Shown piece after piece: positions 8,339 to 18,042 of a DNA stretch of 64,000 nt. Below the pieces are notes generated by a model. It ran no database searches, was not told where the DNA came from, and saw only the letters and a program-made list of their open reading frames with translations. The stretch's first letter is position 1. Every line of letters starts with the position of its first letter. A program made the translations under genes and the position numbers. The stretch comes from Ustilago trichophora (Eukaryota; Basidiomycota; Ustilaginomycetes; Ustilaginales; Ustilaginaceae). The stretch covers positions 1 through 64,000 of the forward strand of contig OOIN01000007.1 of NCBI GenBank assembly GCA_900323505.1, written 5' to 3'.

Positions 8339-9672
8339 TGACGGTCAGCAACGGTCAGAAAGGCACAGTATATATGCTTCAGAGGAGACAAGCAGCGCAC
8401 ATAGCAAGCACAGTCAGATGTACACTGTCAAGGATTCCAGCAAGCGTAACGGGTTACAGCAACAGCCACTTGAAGCACACAATGTGTCCAAGAGGGAAAC
8501 GTACAAAGGTAAGATGGTTTCACTTGCGCTCACACTCACGCAGACACACACCGTAAAGCAATCAAGACAAGAAAGGATAGTGCAGAGCTGTGAGCGGTGT
8601 GGAAAATTTTGTTTCAGTGACGGACAGACAAAGCTGTGTGGTGAGCAACAAGCAGACAAAGATGTGTGGTGTGTGACGGACAACAGACAACGGACAACAG
8701 ACAAAGGTGTACAGCGTGTGAAGGACAGACAAGCATGTGGGTGCATGGCGGACAAAGGACAAGTACGTCAAAGTCAAGCTGTGAGAAAATCTGTCTGTCA
8801 AACACAAAGCTCACTCAAAGCAAAGGTCCGCACTTGGGAGCATCTGAGTTAGCTTTGTTGGTTCCAGCCGTGAGAGTCATTGACTGTTGTCTCAACATTG
8901 TCCTTCACACGCTTCCAGACAAAGGAGCCATGACTTGACGGACCAGCTGCTGTTCAGAGTGCTGTTGAAGGATGTACACGCTGCCAAGATGAAATTACTG
9001 AAATTTGACGCGTCTGTCAGTCAGTCAGCGCAGAGTCAAATTGTGCGCGGTGCAATGAGAATCTGTCTACTCATGCCCAGATGCGTCACACTCCTTGCTC
9101 CAAGGACACATTGCGCTCTCAATTTTGAGGCCAGCATTCTGATCAGATTTTTGGCAGACATGATTTTTGACATTGTCCGTCAGTGTTTGTATTTGAGTTT
9201 TGTCTGTCTGCTGCAGTCCATGGGTACACATTGGTCACCGTCACACACCTGATCACTGCATATGTCTGCAGCACGGGTCACTTCCTCAATCATGTCCGCC
9301 AGTCAGTCACGTCTGTCACTTCACCAAGTCAGTCAGTCAGTCATGTCTGTCACTCATGCTGTCTGCCAGTCAGTGAAGTGACGGACAGCTCAGTGAGTCT
9401 GCTCCATGAGTAGGCCGCTCAGCCAAAAAAGTTGGATTGGTCTGTCAGGCACTAGAGAAGTGTGGGTGAGCGTGTCTGTCACGCTAGCAATTTCCCTGAA
9501 TTTTGACGCGTCCGTCACCCACCTGTCCGCTGCCCAGCCAAGGAAAAAGAATTTTCCGTTGCGGCACTGCACCAGTGTTTTTTGACGCGTCCCTCAGGCT
9601 GACGGAGCGTGGTCAGGTTGGCCATTTTGGCGGGACGGACTGGTGCTTCTCCTGCGGCTGGCGCACCGCAGC
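8339..9672. other. Subtelomeric repeat-rich spacer
   Basis: No convincing gene. The sequence is filled with short GTCA/GTCTGTCA-type tracts (for example four GTCA copies near 9330-9345), GGACAACAGACAA-type direct repeats at about 8676-8706, and three TTGACGCGTC motifs (9005, 9503, 9582). The right end, from the CAGCCAAGG at about 9535 onward, resembles the segment at 13660-13825 on the other side of the retroelement. Any promoter of the helicase should lie at its left edge. Confidence 0.6.
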
Positions 9673-9686
9673 CTAGGGCTAGGGCT
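9673..9686 (+). repeat. Interstitial telomere-like CTAGGG x2
   Basis: Two CTAGGG units, one base different from TTAGGG and oriented opposite to the chromosome end. They mark the left edge of the retroelement open frame: the in-frame stop TAG at 9680-9682 is part of this run. Confidence 0.6.
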
Positions 9687-9829
9687 CGCCGCCGCCACCA
9701 CGGCCTAACACGTGGTGCAAGAGCCCTATCTTCGACGCCGCCGACGTCCCTGCCACCGTCGGCTCCCTCAGCCTCCAACACTGGTCCCACTTCCTTGACC
9801 TGTACCCGGATCAGGCCTTTGCCGCCCAA

Positions 9830-12001
9830 TTGCGCGGAGCCCTCCAGCACGGTGTCAAGATCGGCTACACCGGACCGCTTCGCAATGCATCCCGCCTGGA
9901 GGTCGTCAACTTGCCCATGGACGACACCGATGTCCTCCACCTTCGCCGCGAGATAGAGGCTCAAGTCCTCGAGGGCAGACTCCGACCCGTACCTGACCCG
10001 ATCGGCGTCAACCTTGTCTGCTCCCCGGTAGGTGTGGTGCCAAAGCCACACAGCGACAAACGTCGCACAATCTACCACCTCTCGCATCCGCGGAAACCCG
10101 GCAAGCGCTTGCCATCCGTCAACGACGGCGTCGACCCCTCCTTCGTCACACTTAGGTACGAGAGCCTCGATGCACTCATGGATTTCATCCGTGATCATCC
10201 GAGCGCCTCCCTCTGGAAGGCCGACTTAGAGGACGCCTTTCGGCATATAGTGGTCGCCGAAACTGATGCTCGCCTCATGGGCATTCACTTCGACGGCCAA
10301 TACTACCAGGAGTGCGCACTTGCGTTTGGAGGACGCTCGTCGCCATTCCTATTCAATCTCTTTGCCAAATTCTTACACTGGCTAACCTCCTTTGCCCTGT
10401 CAGCCGTGTCACCGTCGTCGACCTCCCATTCCGACGTTTCTCACTATCTCGACGACTTCTTTGGTGCGTCCGCCGCCTCTACCGACGCCGGCATCCCTAT
10501 CCAGGCCCTCAGCCTATCAGCAGCCGCACTTGGGTTTCGCCTCAACCAAAGGAAGACCCTCTGGGGCACAACTCGACTCGAAATCCTGGGGATCGAGCTC
10601 GACTCCGTCGCCCAAACGGCGTCCATCACCACTGACCGTCGTCGTCGAATCCTCCACCTCTGCCGACGTCTGGTGGACCGCCGACGGGCCTCACTCCTCA
10701 AATTGCAGCAAGTTGCTGGCCACCTACAATTCGTCACACGGATTGCACCACACGGCCGTGCCTTCCTGCGTCGACTCTACGACGCAGTCAAAGCTCACTA
10801 CAAGGCCCCCTTTGGCCGTCGTCTCAGCCGTGCCACCCGTGACGAGCTGTCTTGGTGGATCGACACCCTCGAATCGTGGGACGGCGTCTCCCTGCTCCAA
10901 CCATCCCCTCTGGTTGTCGAGCACATCTGGACAGACGCGTCCAAACGGTCCATGGGCGCACACCTTGGCACCATGGACAACCCGGTGGCCGTCTTCTCTC
11001 ACGAGCTGTCTCGTCGACACTGTAAGAAAGACATTCGTTTCCTCGAGGCCCTTGCAGTTCTTGAAGCTCTCCGCCGCTTCGCCCCTACCTGGTCTGGCCC
11101 TCGCCACGTTGTCGTCCACGTCGACAATGAAAACGTGGAGTACGGCCTTCGGAAAGGCTCCATTCGCGACCCCAGCACCCAGGCGCTCTTTCGAGCCATC
11201 TTTGCACTGTGCCTCCAGCGGCACATCAAGCTCATCCCCGTGCGTGTCTCCTCCGCCGAGAACATCCTTGCTGACGCTCTCTCTCGACGACGGTTTGCCT
11301 TCATCCAACAACAGTACCCGCAGGCGTACTCCCTCCTGCGGTTCAAGGCCAACTCGGATCAACACCGCCAACCGCCTTCGTCCAGGCCGTCTGCCTCTCC
11401 CCCTCAGCTGCCTTCCTCCTCTGGAATGGCCTTGCTGCCAGCACACGGGCCCGTACCGCAACCGTGTGCTCTGACTTCGCTTCCTTTGCCTCCTCTTGTC
11501 GCCGCCCAGCCTTCCCCGCCTCGACCACTGTCCTCATCGAATGGGTGGCTGCTCAGCACGCCGCAGGCAAATCCTACGGCACCATCAAGCGCGACCTCGC
11601 CATCATCAAGTCTTGGCACATCGATCTCGACGTCTCCACCACTGCCTTCGCCGCCGAGCGACTGGCCAGAGTTGTTCGAGGCGTCAAACAAGTCATTGGT
11701 GATCCCCTTCCCCAGGCAAAGCTCGCCATCACCTTGCCCCTTCTCCGCCAACTCCTTCGCGCCCTGCCGATGGTCTGTCCCTCCCAGCACAACCGTAGAA
11801 TGTTCCGCGCTGCCTTCTGCCTCGCCTTTGCATGCTTCCTCCGTGCAGGCGAGCTCACTTGGCAAGCACAGGACTCTGCCACCATGCTCACGGTTGGCTC
11901 AGTTTCCTTTGCCGAGGACCGGAGCTTCGCCACCATCCACCTCCCCACCAGCAAGACTGACCCCTTCCGCCAAGGGGCCACGCTCACAGCCCCGGCGGTA
12001 G
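9830..12001 (+). CDS. Reverse transcriptase-RNase H of the retroelement (5' partial)
   Basis: The frame is open without an ATG from 9683; the residues just before 9830 (LYPDQAFAAQL) and the GYTGP motif after it belong to the RT N-terminal region of DIRS-type elements. The RT core shows WKADLEDAFRH and the catalytic YLDDFF box. The RNase H part shows WTDAS, FLEALAVLEAL, HVDNENVEYG and LADALSRR, giving the D-E-D-D set. After about residue 510 the frame continues as Ser/Pro-rich sequence that overlaps the recombinase gene in another frame and is probably not functional. The enzyme copies element RNA into DNA. Both catalytic cores look intact, but without gag and a 5' repeat the element is unlikely to move alone. 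Bases are C-rich compared with the flanks. Confidence 0.85.
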   Translation: MRGALQHGVKIGYTGPLRNASRLEVVNLPMDDTDVLHLRREIEAQVLEGRLRPVPDPIGVNLVCSPVGVVPKPHSDKRRTIYHLSHPRKPGKRLPSVNDGVDPSFVTLRYESLDALMDFIRDHPSASLWKADLEDAFRHIVVAETDARLMGIHFDGQYYQECALAFGGRSSPFLFNLFAKFLHWLTSFALSAVSPSSTSHSDVSHYLDDFFGASAASTDAGIPIQALSLSAAALGFRLNQRKTLWGTTRLEILGIELDSVAQTASITTDRRRRILHLCRRLVDRRRASLLKLQQVAGHLQFVTRIAPHGRAFLRRLYDAVKAHYKAPFGRRLSRATRDELSWWIDTLESWDGVSLLQPSPLVVEHIWTDASKRSMGAHLGTMDNPVAVFSHELSRRHCKKDIRFLEALAVLEALRRFAPTWSGPRHVVVHVDNENVEYGLRKGSIRDPSTQALFRAIFALCLQRHIKLIPVRVSSAENILADALSRRRFAFIQQQYPQAYSLLRFKANSDQHRQPPSSRPSASPPQLPSSSGMALLPAHGPVPQPCALTSLPLPPLVAAQPSPPRPLSSSNGWLLSTPQANPTAPSSATSPSSSLGTSISTSPPLPSPPSDWPELFEASNKSLVIPFPRQSSPSPCPFSANSFAPCRWSVPPSTTVECSALPSASPLHASSVQASSLGKHRTLPPCSRLAQFPLPRTGASPPSTSPPARLTPSAKGPRSQPRR

Positions 12002-12381
12002 CGTCCAGCACTTGCGCTGTCTCTGCTCTCGACGTGGTGTGCCGGTCACACCCACAGTCAGCCCCTCTCTTCATCCTTGACGGCAACAGGGCTTTTGACC
12101 GTACCAGCTTTGTCGCCACCCTGCGTCAATGCCTCGAGGCATGCAGCATCCCCTCGTCCAACTATTCAGGCCACTCCTTCCGCCGTGGAGCAGCCACGTG
12201 GGCTGCAGCCAACGGTGTCGACGACGACACCATCCGCGGCCTTGGACGATGGCGCAGCGACTGTTTCCGCCGATATGTGGACAAGTCCGCCGCCGACAGG
12301 GCTGCCACTACCAAGGCAGCCCTCTATGCCAACGCCTCGGCTCCTCTCTGCCTCGATACCGTCGCCTGGCGCGACATCTGA
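11464..12381 (+). CDS. Tyrosine recombinase of the retroelement
   Basis: 305 aa with the full catalytic set of the tyrosine recombinase/phage integrase family: R127 in FLRAGEL, K164 in TSKTD, H237 and R240 in GHSFRRG, W263 in LGRWRS and the nucleophile Y271 in RRYV. An N-terminal SAM-like core-binding region (about 20-95) precedes it. In Ngaro/DIRS elements this enzyme joins circular cDNA into the genome in place of a DDE integrase. It overlaps the preceding RT frame by 538 bp in a different frame, as is usual in the group; it could be expressed by internal initiation, splicing or frameshifting, and the sequence does not decide. The first Met may not be the true start. Confidence 0.9.
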   Translation: MCSDFASFASSCRRPAFPASTTVLIEWVAAQHAAGKSYGTIKRDLAIIKSWHIDLDVSTTAFAAERLARVVRGVKQVIGDPLPQAKLAITLPLLRQLLRALPMVCPSQHNRRMFRAAFCLAFACFLRAGELTWQAQDSATMLTVGSVSFAEDRSFATIHLPTSKTDPFRQGATLTAPAVASSTCAVSALDVVCRSHPQSAPLFILDGNRAFDRTSFVATLRQCLEACSIPSSNYSGHSFRRGAATWAAANGVDDDTIRGLGRWRSDCFRRYVDKSAADRAATTKAALYANASAPLCLDTVAWRDI

Positions 12382-12474
12382 TGCCTTCCATTCCTCCTTG
12401 GACTCGACTTCCGTTCCCCTCCAGCCGTGGCTCGTGACCGTCTCACCTGACGGTACGCCACTCGCACACCACAT

Positions 12475-12597
12475 GGCCACGGCTGGGAACTCGCAAGCGA
12501 CTCCTTCGAGTTTAGGCAATCTTATTTCATTCTCATAATCTCTGGATCACATCCGTTCTCGGTGATGAGGCATACTCGGCTGGCCCTTTGCATTGAT
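12475..12597 (+). repeat. 123-bp direct repeat, copy 1 (B1)
   Basis: Begins GGCCACGGCTGGGAACTCG and ends TTTGCATTGAT. By eye identical to 12917-13039. It starts 94 bp after the recombinase stop. Confidence 0.9.
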
Positions 12598-12916
12598 GGT
12601 GAAGCGAATTTAATTCGCGCTCTTCAATGCAGCGTGACGGCCGAGAGAGCCGATCACACGAAAAAATTTCGGTTCTCGGCCTACACACAAGCGCGCGCTC
12701 AGTCAAGCAATTTGCGCTCGTCTCACTCACTCTCTCTCTCACTCTCTACCATCATCCGAACACTGTCCTCGTGAGGCAGTGTTTTTTCCTTTCCCGCCCG
12801 CCCGTCCCTTCTTGTTTCTCTTGGACTGCATCTGGACCGCATTCCCTCCTTGTTTCTAGATCTCACGCACACTCCGCTCCGCTTTCATGCGACGTTCGAC
12901 CATCCGTGTCCCTTAC

Positions 12917-13039
12917 GGCCACGGCTGGGAACTCGCAAGCGACTCCTTCGAGTTTAGGCAATCTTATTTCATTCTCATAATCTCTGGATCACATCCGTTC
13001 TCGGTGATGAGGCATACTCGGCTGGCCCTTTGCATTGAT
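12917..13039 (+). repeat. 123-bp direct repeat, copy 2 (B2), element 3' end
   Basis: Second copy of the repeat at 12475-12597, offset 442 bp. The intervening 319 bp would be the A2 repeat of the split-repeat model; it contains CTCACTCTCTC-type pyrimidine runs and no gene. Confidence 0.9.
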
Positions 13040-13464
13040 TGCACAATCTGATTTGTGACTCAATGATGTAGTCATTCCTTGCTGTCACTGCAGCCAAGAT
13101 TCAGCTCTTCTGAAATAACCGTTGACAATGGCTAAAAAGGTTGATGATGACGAAAGAAAGAAAAACAAGAATCAAAAGGTTGCAATGCTTGAAGGATAGT
13201 GCTGATGAGGATGATGATCGTAACTACAAAGATAGACGGCTGAGTTGTGACGACGAAAACTGAGCGAATTCCAATTTCTCGGGATTCGGACAGCCACGTC
13301 GCGCTTGACGAAACACGTCACGCTTAACGGAACCCGAAACCTGATGACACTGTTGACAGCAAGCGGTTGCTGGCTCACATTTGCAGTTGAGCAGGACTAG
13401 TTGTGCACTGGCTGCTGGAGTTGTCCATTGCATGTGGAGCGCTGAATGTCTAGCAATGGCTGCT

Positions 13465-13576
13465 GCTGAGTGACGGACAGCAACGGCAGGATGCTGAGTG
13501 CCAGACAGCAACTGCAGGATGCTGAGTGCCGGACAGCAACCACAGGATGCTGAGTGCTGGATGGCAAGCGCAGGAT
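13465..13576. repeat. 28-bp tandem repeat x4
   Basis: Four contiguous 28-bp units beginning GCTGAGTG and ending CAGGAT. Units differ at several positions, so the array is older than the 31-bp duplication near 2.7 kb. Confidence 0.85.
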
Positions 13577-13807
13577 GCTGACCGCTGGGCACTCTGTCAG
13601 TGTCTGGTAATTGAAATAATTTCTGAGAATTTTGACGCGTCTCTTGGATGCTGGGCTGCTTCCTCAGCCAAGGAAAATTTTAAATGGTTGCGGCACTTGG
13701 CCAGTGTCCTTTGCGCTGTCCGCTGGGTTCAGCAGCTGAGGCCCGACGTGTCCATTTGGCAGAGCAGCCGTGTCCACTGCTGGCATTGGAGGACCCACGG
13801 CCTACAG

Positions 13808-13825
13808 CTAGGGCTAGGGCTAGGG
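13808..13825 (+). repeat. Interstitial telomere-like CTAGGG x3
   Basis: Three CTAGGG units in the same orientation as those at 9673, and likewise preceded by a CAGCCAAGG...TTGCGGCACT segment, so the two sites are copies of one subtelomeric repeat. Confidence 0.65.
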
Positions 13826-14043
13826 CCTGGTAGATGCATGTGTAGTGTTCTCATCATCAACATCTGTAAGTGTTGGTTTGACCAATATGCTAATGCAGCA
13901 GGTGACCATGTATTCCAAAACCCGAGCAGTGTCCTGTCAGTGGCCTCTCTGGCCACATGGACTGTGCTCTGGAGCATGTTTTGGCTGGATGGACTTGTCT
14001 GCCCCATGCAGCTGACTGCGCATGGGCTATGGTCAGGGAGAAG

Positions 14044-17000
14044 CTAATCGACGTCCATGGCTTGCTCCACCTCTTCCACAGGATCACTGAATGAAGAGCG
14101 CTCATCGATATAACCCGGGTCATGAATACGCTTGCCGTTGACGGGCATGTTCCACCGATTGCCCTCTTCATACGCTGGGCGGCTGATGGCTCGCTTCAAA
14201 GAGACAAATTGTGCCACAATCTCGACAACAACGGTGCGGATGTCAAGAGAATCAAGGCACGGATAGACGTCCGGGCGACGTACGCCCCTGAGTTTGACCA
14301 AGACAAATCCTTTCTGGCATGCAGACGGCACATGCACAGTACTAGGCGGAGCGACCGCGCTGTCTGGCACCTTTCCCTCTTTGACGGTTTCCTTGCCGGA
14401 CACTTCCCTTTGAGGGGATGTCCTTGTCTTGGATGCTGCCTTTCGAGATGTGCTCGGTGATGATCCTCCTCCTCCTTCCCTTGTAGCTGACTCTGCCGTT
14501 GACGGGGCGCGCTTTCTCTTTTTGGCAACCGGACCTCCAGGCACTGCGAGAGCTTCTGAGACCGGATCTTCTGGCCACGGCAAGACTTGGGCCCTTTTGT
14601 TCGAGCTAGTGCTCTGCTGAATGCTCGATTCCGTGCCGAGTTCCATCCAAATCGTGAGCAACGCCTTTTCAGTAAGAGCCTGTTCGCCTTTCTTCCACGC
14701 GACGAGGCTGGGACCGCGCAGAGTCTCAAAGAGACGGGCGGTCGAGGTCGTTTCCTGTCGGTTCTTGGCTTGCCAGGATACAAAGGTCATGTGGCGTGCG
14801 GCTACGGCCTCGGAAGGGTGCGCTAGCATCTCGTCGGTGCCAAAGTCGCGCTCCAAATCGCCGACAAAGACGGGGATGATGCCGTCGATACCGCCTTGTT
14901 CGTGGACCGTCTGAATGGCCACGCCGCGCTTCCAGCAATACCAGAGGAATTGGCTCGAAACGTCTTGAATGTTGAAATTCACCAAGTCAAAGTGAGTGAA
15001 GTTGGTCCAAGCATCGACGTTGTTGTTCTTCTTGTTGTTGTTGTTGCTGGCCACGTCGAGCCCAGCAAGACGTTTCCGTACCCAATCGATCCTTTGATCC
15101 ACCAATTTCCAATACTCGGGGGTGAGGCTGGACATATTGCCGAGTAGATCTCGTAGTCGCAGTGGACTACAAAACTCTCGAGTGCGTTGGTCGTTGAGCG
15201 GCAGTGGCGCCGGAATTGGTGCGGTCTGCGTCGACGACTCTGCAGCAGCGGTTTGGCTTTGGGCAGCGTCTTGGTTGCGAGCTTGAGGGCCGACGGATGA
15301 CAAGAGGGGCAATTTTGCAGCATCCCAGGCCGCCATGAGGATCAGACGGGCGACAAACTCGCCAATGGTACCCTTGAGTACATCTTTGGCGTACAGCATG
15401 GGGAGGCATCCTTGCTGAAAACCTTCGATGATTGTGCGGTACCGTTTCTTGATGAGACTCTCGACGTCCTGATTTGAGGAGTTCTCGGCAAAAGGCATCA
15501 TGACCAGTGCTGCAGCAATGGCAAGCACGGGCTCGGAAGGAGACCAGATGTCTAGACGGTACCCATCAACGACTTGTCCGAGGATGCGCATGTGCCTGTC
15601 GACAGAGCCTGTGGCGAGCTTGTCATGTTTGACTCCATCGGGATGGATCTGGCCTTTGACGGGAAGAAAAGAGAGGGCAAGTCGCGAAGCCAAGATGTTG
15701 TAGTTGAGGTGTTGGATCGCTTCAACGTTGGGTAGGCCGCCTAGCTCGTCTATCTTTCGGCACTTTACATCGTACGAGTCGGAGGAATCGAGCAGTTTCA
15801 GTTTGGCGTCCTCCCAAAAGCTGGTCGGCCTGAGCGTTGTCCATAGAGGACGGCCGTACTTTTGGAGATGGTCGCGCTCGCTTACATCGGCAGCGCGTCT
15901 TAGCGGCAAAGCCTCTTGGCGGATCACATCAAAACCCAAGGCAACAAAGGTAGGAGCAGTCTGCATGCCTTTGGCTCGATCCGAGCCCCTGGTTTCGCTT
16001 TTTTCGATGAGGATGGATGCGGCACTGTTGGTGCTCAGCAGAACCAGCCAAAAGCCTGGCGTGCCTGGAGTACCGTTGCACTCATGACGATTGATAAAGT
16101 TCCAGGCGCGACGAAGACTATTGAGCTGGTGATCGGCGTCAACTTTGCCAGTAAAAGTCTGAATCAAATGAACACACTCGTCGACGGCGACAAGGATGGG
16201 AGGTTTTGAAAGCTTGGCGCCGCTCAAGAGGAAGTGCTTGTCGTCGTGGGAAATATGATGATCCCAGAGATAATCTCGGACCTGGTGAAGTTGCACTGCG
16301 AGCGCGCCCATGGGTGTCTTGAGACAGTATTCAAAGGTGGATTCGGAATTCTGCGACGCATCGAGAGGTGGGGCATGCTCAACGAGGCTGAGAGCTGCCT
16401 CGCAGACCTTTTCGAAAAAGTCGTGGCGGACTTGCATGGTCTGGGAGGTGCCTGACATGGTGAGGCTGGCGTTGGCATCGGCATTGGTGTTGGCGTTGGT
16501 CGAGGAGGAGGAGGTGCTGCGAGCTCCATAGCGGATGAAACGGAGAAGATGATCGTGTTTTGCCTTGGGAGAAGGTCTGTCAGCGAGTTCGAGAGCAAGC
16601 TGTTGGAACCATGCGCCGAGAAAGGCGGCTACCTGAAGGTCGCATGTGTACTTTGGCTGTGGCACTTGTTCCGTGGGAAACAATTTTGGGATAGGTTTTC
16701 GGGTAGTTTTAAGGACGGTGGAAAAGTAGTCAACGAGACCCGAGTCGCTTTCGGGGAAACCATGGAGTGCACGGCTGCCTTTGGATCGAAGACAGATGTA
16801 CAAGAGGGGAGCATACTTTGCCACCTCGAGGACCATGCGAGTTTTGCCTGTACCGCTGGATTGAACGATGGGAGTGGCTTTGAAGTAGAGGTCGCGATTG
16901 GAGGAACCGTCAAAGTGAGCTTGTACGTCGAGGACAAACTTGAGAAACCGAAGCGGTGCATTGCCTCTTAGAGGACGATTGAACTGTTGAGAAAAGTGGA

Positions 17001-17451
17001 GGCTGACTTCGACGTCTTCGACAGTGGGGGAGTGGCGAGGTGGAGTTGGTTTGGGGGGAAGAGAGAGGCTTTGAAGCCAGGCAGAGAGTTGGAGTTGGTT
17101 GGCGAGAGGAGAATAAGTGGAAGCGACTTGATCGAGCTTGGGTCTGAGGTGGTTGATGCTCGCATCCGAGAGGAAAGGTTGGTCGAGAGAGGAAAAGTTG
17201 GCAAAGATAGTGTAAAAGGCAGCATAACGAGTCAGAGCATCGAGGCGGCTGATGATGAGGGCAAAGAAATCTTCGCGGCGGCGGTCCTTGACTTGGGGAT
17301 CCGGGTTCGCTCGGGCACGTTGGCAATATTGGTCAAAGTAGTAGACGAGGTCACTCCAATCCTCTCCAAGCTGAGCTTGTGCATCTTGTGCCGCCTGTGC
17401 CTCCTGTGCAGCTTGAACAGATGGATTTGGTGCCGCCAGATTGGTGGACAT
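14044..17451 (-). CDS. CRN-like P-loop ATPase / PD-(D/E)XK nuclease fusion protein 1
   Basis: 1135 aa from the Met at 17451; the frame is open to 17733, but that part is basic and proline-rich, so it looks like leader. Walker A variant QSSGTGKTR at 197-205 (Gln in the usual first Gly position), Walker B ILVAVDEC at 419-426, sensor-like LLSTNS about 471-476, a GRPLW motif at 533-537. The C-terminus has GGIDGIIPVF (D856) followed by SWQAKN (Q894, K896), which matches the D...(E/Q)xK core of restriction-type nucleases. The tail is Lys/Arg/Ser-rich. The gene at 20501-23893 has the same motifs and nearly the same length. ATPase-nuclease fusions of this kind are described among eukaryotic Crinkler-type proteins, proposed to act in conflict or as effectors. 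There is no signal peptide, so an intracellular role is favoured. Function unproven. Confidence 0.65.
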   Translation of the reverse strand: MSTNLAAPNPSVQAAQEAQAAQDAQAQLGEDWSDLVYYFDQYCQRARANPDPQVKDRRREDFFALIISRLDALTRYAAFYTIFANFSSLDQPFLSDASINHLRPKLDQVASTYSPLANQLQLSAWLQSLSLPPKPTPPRHSPTVEDVEVSLHFSQQFNRPLRGNAPLRFLKFVLDVQAHFDGSSNRDLYFKATPIVQSSGTGKTRMVLEVAKYAPLLYICLRSKGSRALHGFPESDSGLVDYFSTVLKTTRKPIPKLFPTEQVPQPKYTCDLQVAAFLGAWFQQLALELADRPSPKAKHDHLLRFIRYGARSTSSSSTNANTNADANASLTMSGTSQTMQVRHDFFEKVCEAALSLVEHAPPLDASQNSESTFEYCLKTPMGALAVQLHQVRDYLWDHHISHDDKHFLLSGAKLSKPPILVAVDECVHLIQTFTGKVDADHQLNSLRRAWNFINRHECNGTPGTPGFWLVLLSTNSAASILIEKSETRGSDRAKGMQTAPTFVALGFDVIRQEALPLRRAADVSERDHLQKYGRPLWTTLRPTSFWEDAKLKLLDSSDSYDVKCRKIDELGGLPNVEAIQHLNYNILASRLALSFLPVKGQIHPDGVKHDKLATGSVDRHMRILGQVVDGYRLDIWSPSEPVLAIAAALVMMPFAENSSNQDVESLIKKRYRTIIEGFQQGCLPMLYAKDVLKGTIGEFVARLILMAAWDAAKLPLLSSVGPQARNQDAAQSQTAAAESSTQTAPIPAPLPLNDQRTREFCSPLRLRDLLGNMSSLTPEYWKLVDQRIDWVRKRLAGLDVASNNNNKKNNNVDAWTNFTHFDLVNFNIQDVSSQFLWYCWKRGVAIQTVHEQGGIDGIIPVFVGDLERDFGTDEMLAHPSEAVAARHMTFVSWQAKNRQETTSTARLFETLRGPSLVAWKKGEQALTEKALLTIWMELGTESSIQQSTSSNKRAQVLPWPEDPVSEALAVPGGPVAKKRKRAPSTAESATREGGGGSSPSTSRKAASKTRTSPQREVSGKETVKEGKVPDSAVAPPSTVHVPSACQKGFVLVKLRGVRRPDVYPCLDSLDIRTVVVEIVAQFVSLKRAISRPAYEEGNRWNMPVNGKRIHDPGYIDERSSFSDPVEEVEQAMDVD

Positions 17452-18042
17452 GGCGGTGGCGGCACTATGAGCAGCAGTGATGATGACGGGTTGAGCAGGA
17501 TCAAGATGAAAGTGGCAAGAGAACCCTCGGCCTCGCCCGGAGCAGCCTCGTGGTCGTAGTAACAGTCGTGGTGGTGGTGGTGGTGGTGGTAAAGGCGCAA
17601 GAGAGAGAAAGGGAGACTCAATTCGCGAATTGGTTGTGACAGTAATTTCTCTTTTTCGGATTTCGGATTTCGGATTTTGAATTTTGTACACAACGCGCGC
17701 AGTCCTTAGCCCAACTCCTACTATCTGACTCAAAAAAAAGGTACTACAGGCACGTGGCTCCTACATGAGATACCTTAGCTAGATGTGGCTGTAGGCGCTG
17801 CCGCCACTGCTCGTTAGCCTTGATATGCATCGCAGGTGGCAATAAAGCTTGTCTTTGTTTCTCGCTTCACCCGAGGCGGCGACCGATGCGGCTGAGGTGG
17901 TGTCCCCAGTCATGTGACGGGTGTTGAGTATATCGAGCATTGGTGCTGTCCTCGGTTTTACTGGAACACCTTCGGCGCGCACGTACCTGTTTCGGTCTGT
18001 GTTGATTCAGTCGATGGGCAGCGGCCTGTCATCAGGCTGTGG
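17452..18042. other. Intergenic, upstream of ATPase-nuclease gene 1
   Basis: 5' flank of the minus-strand ATPase-nuclease gene and 3' flank of the minus-strand AFG2-type gene. Holds a short (GGT)n tract at about 17567-17590 and a GGATTTC repeat near 17660. No gene seen. Confidence 0.6.

Larger units (their letters stand above)
9687..13039 (+). mobile_element. 5'-truncated tyrosine-recombinase retrotransposon (Ngaro/DIRS type)
   Basis: RT-RNaseH is followed by an overlapping tyrosine recombinase, then a 123-bp sequence present twice (12475-12597 and 12917-13039) with 319 bp between. This B1-A2-B2 layout is that of split-direct-repeat elements such as Ngaro. No gag-like frame and no A1 copy of the 12598-12916 segment is visible upstream of the RT, so the 5' part appears lost, close to the CTAGGG run. 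The right end is set by the end of the second repeat; the left end is inferred from where the frame opens. Confidence 0.8.
13040..14043. other. Subtelomeric spacer right of the retroelement
   Basis: No convincing gene. It contains a TTGACGCGTC motif (13632), a 28-bp tandem repeat, a CAGCCAAGGAAAA segment also present left of the element, and a CTAGGG triplet. The 173-codon plus-strand open frame through it has no recognisable domain and crosses the tandem repeats. Confidence 0.6.

Noticed and set aside
9298..9380. GTCA repeats as a CRISPR-like array
   Set aside because: Spacing is irregular and very short, there are no spacers, and the host is a fungus; it is a simple tetranucleotide repeat.
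11404..12119. Long minus-strand frames across the retroelement recombinase
   Set aside because: They are mirror frames of a GC-rich gene whose plus-strand catalytic residues are unmistakable.
13526..14047. 173-codon plus-strand open frame as a gene
   Set aside because: It crosses the 28-bp tandem repeats and the CTAGGG run and has no domain; best seen as chance openness in repeat DNA.
17452..17733. 94-residue N-terminal extension of ATPase-nuclease protein 1
   Set aside because: Basic and poly-proline sequence encoded by a GGT microsatellite; the Met at 17451 gives a length matching its paralogue.
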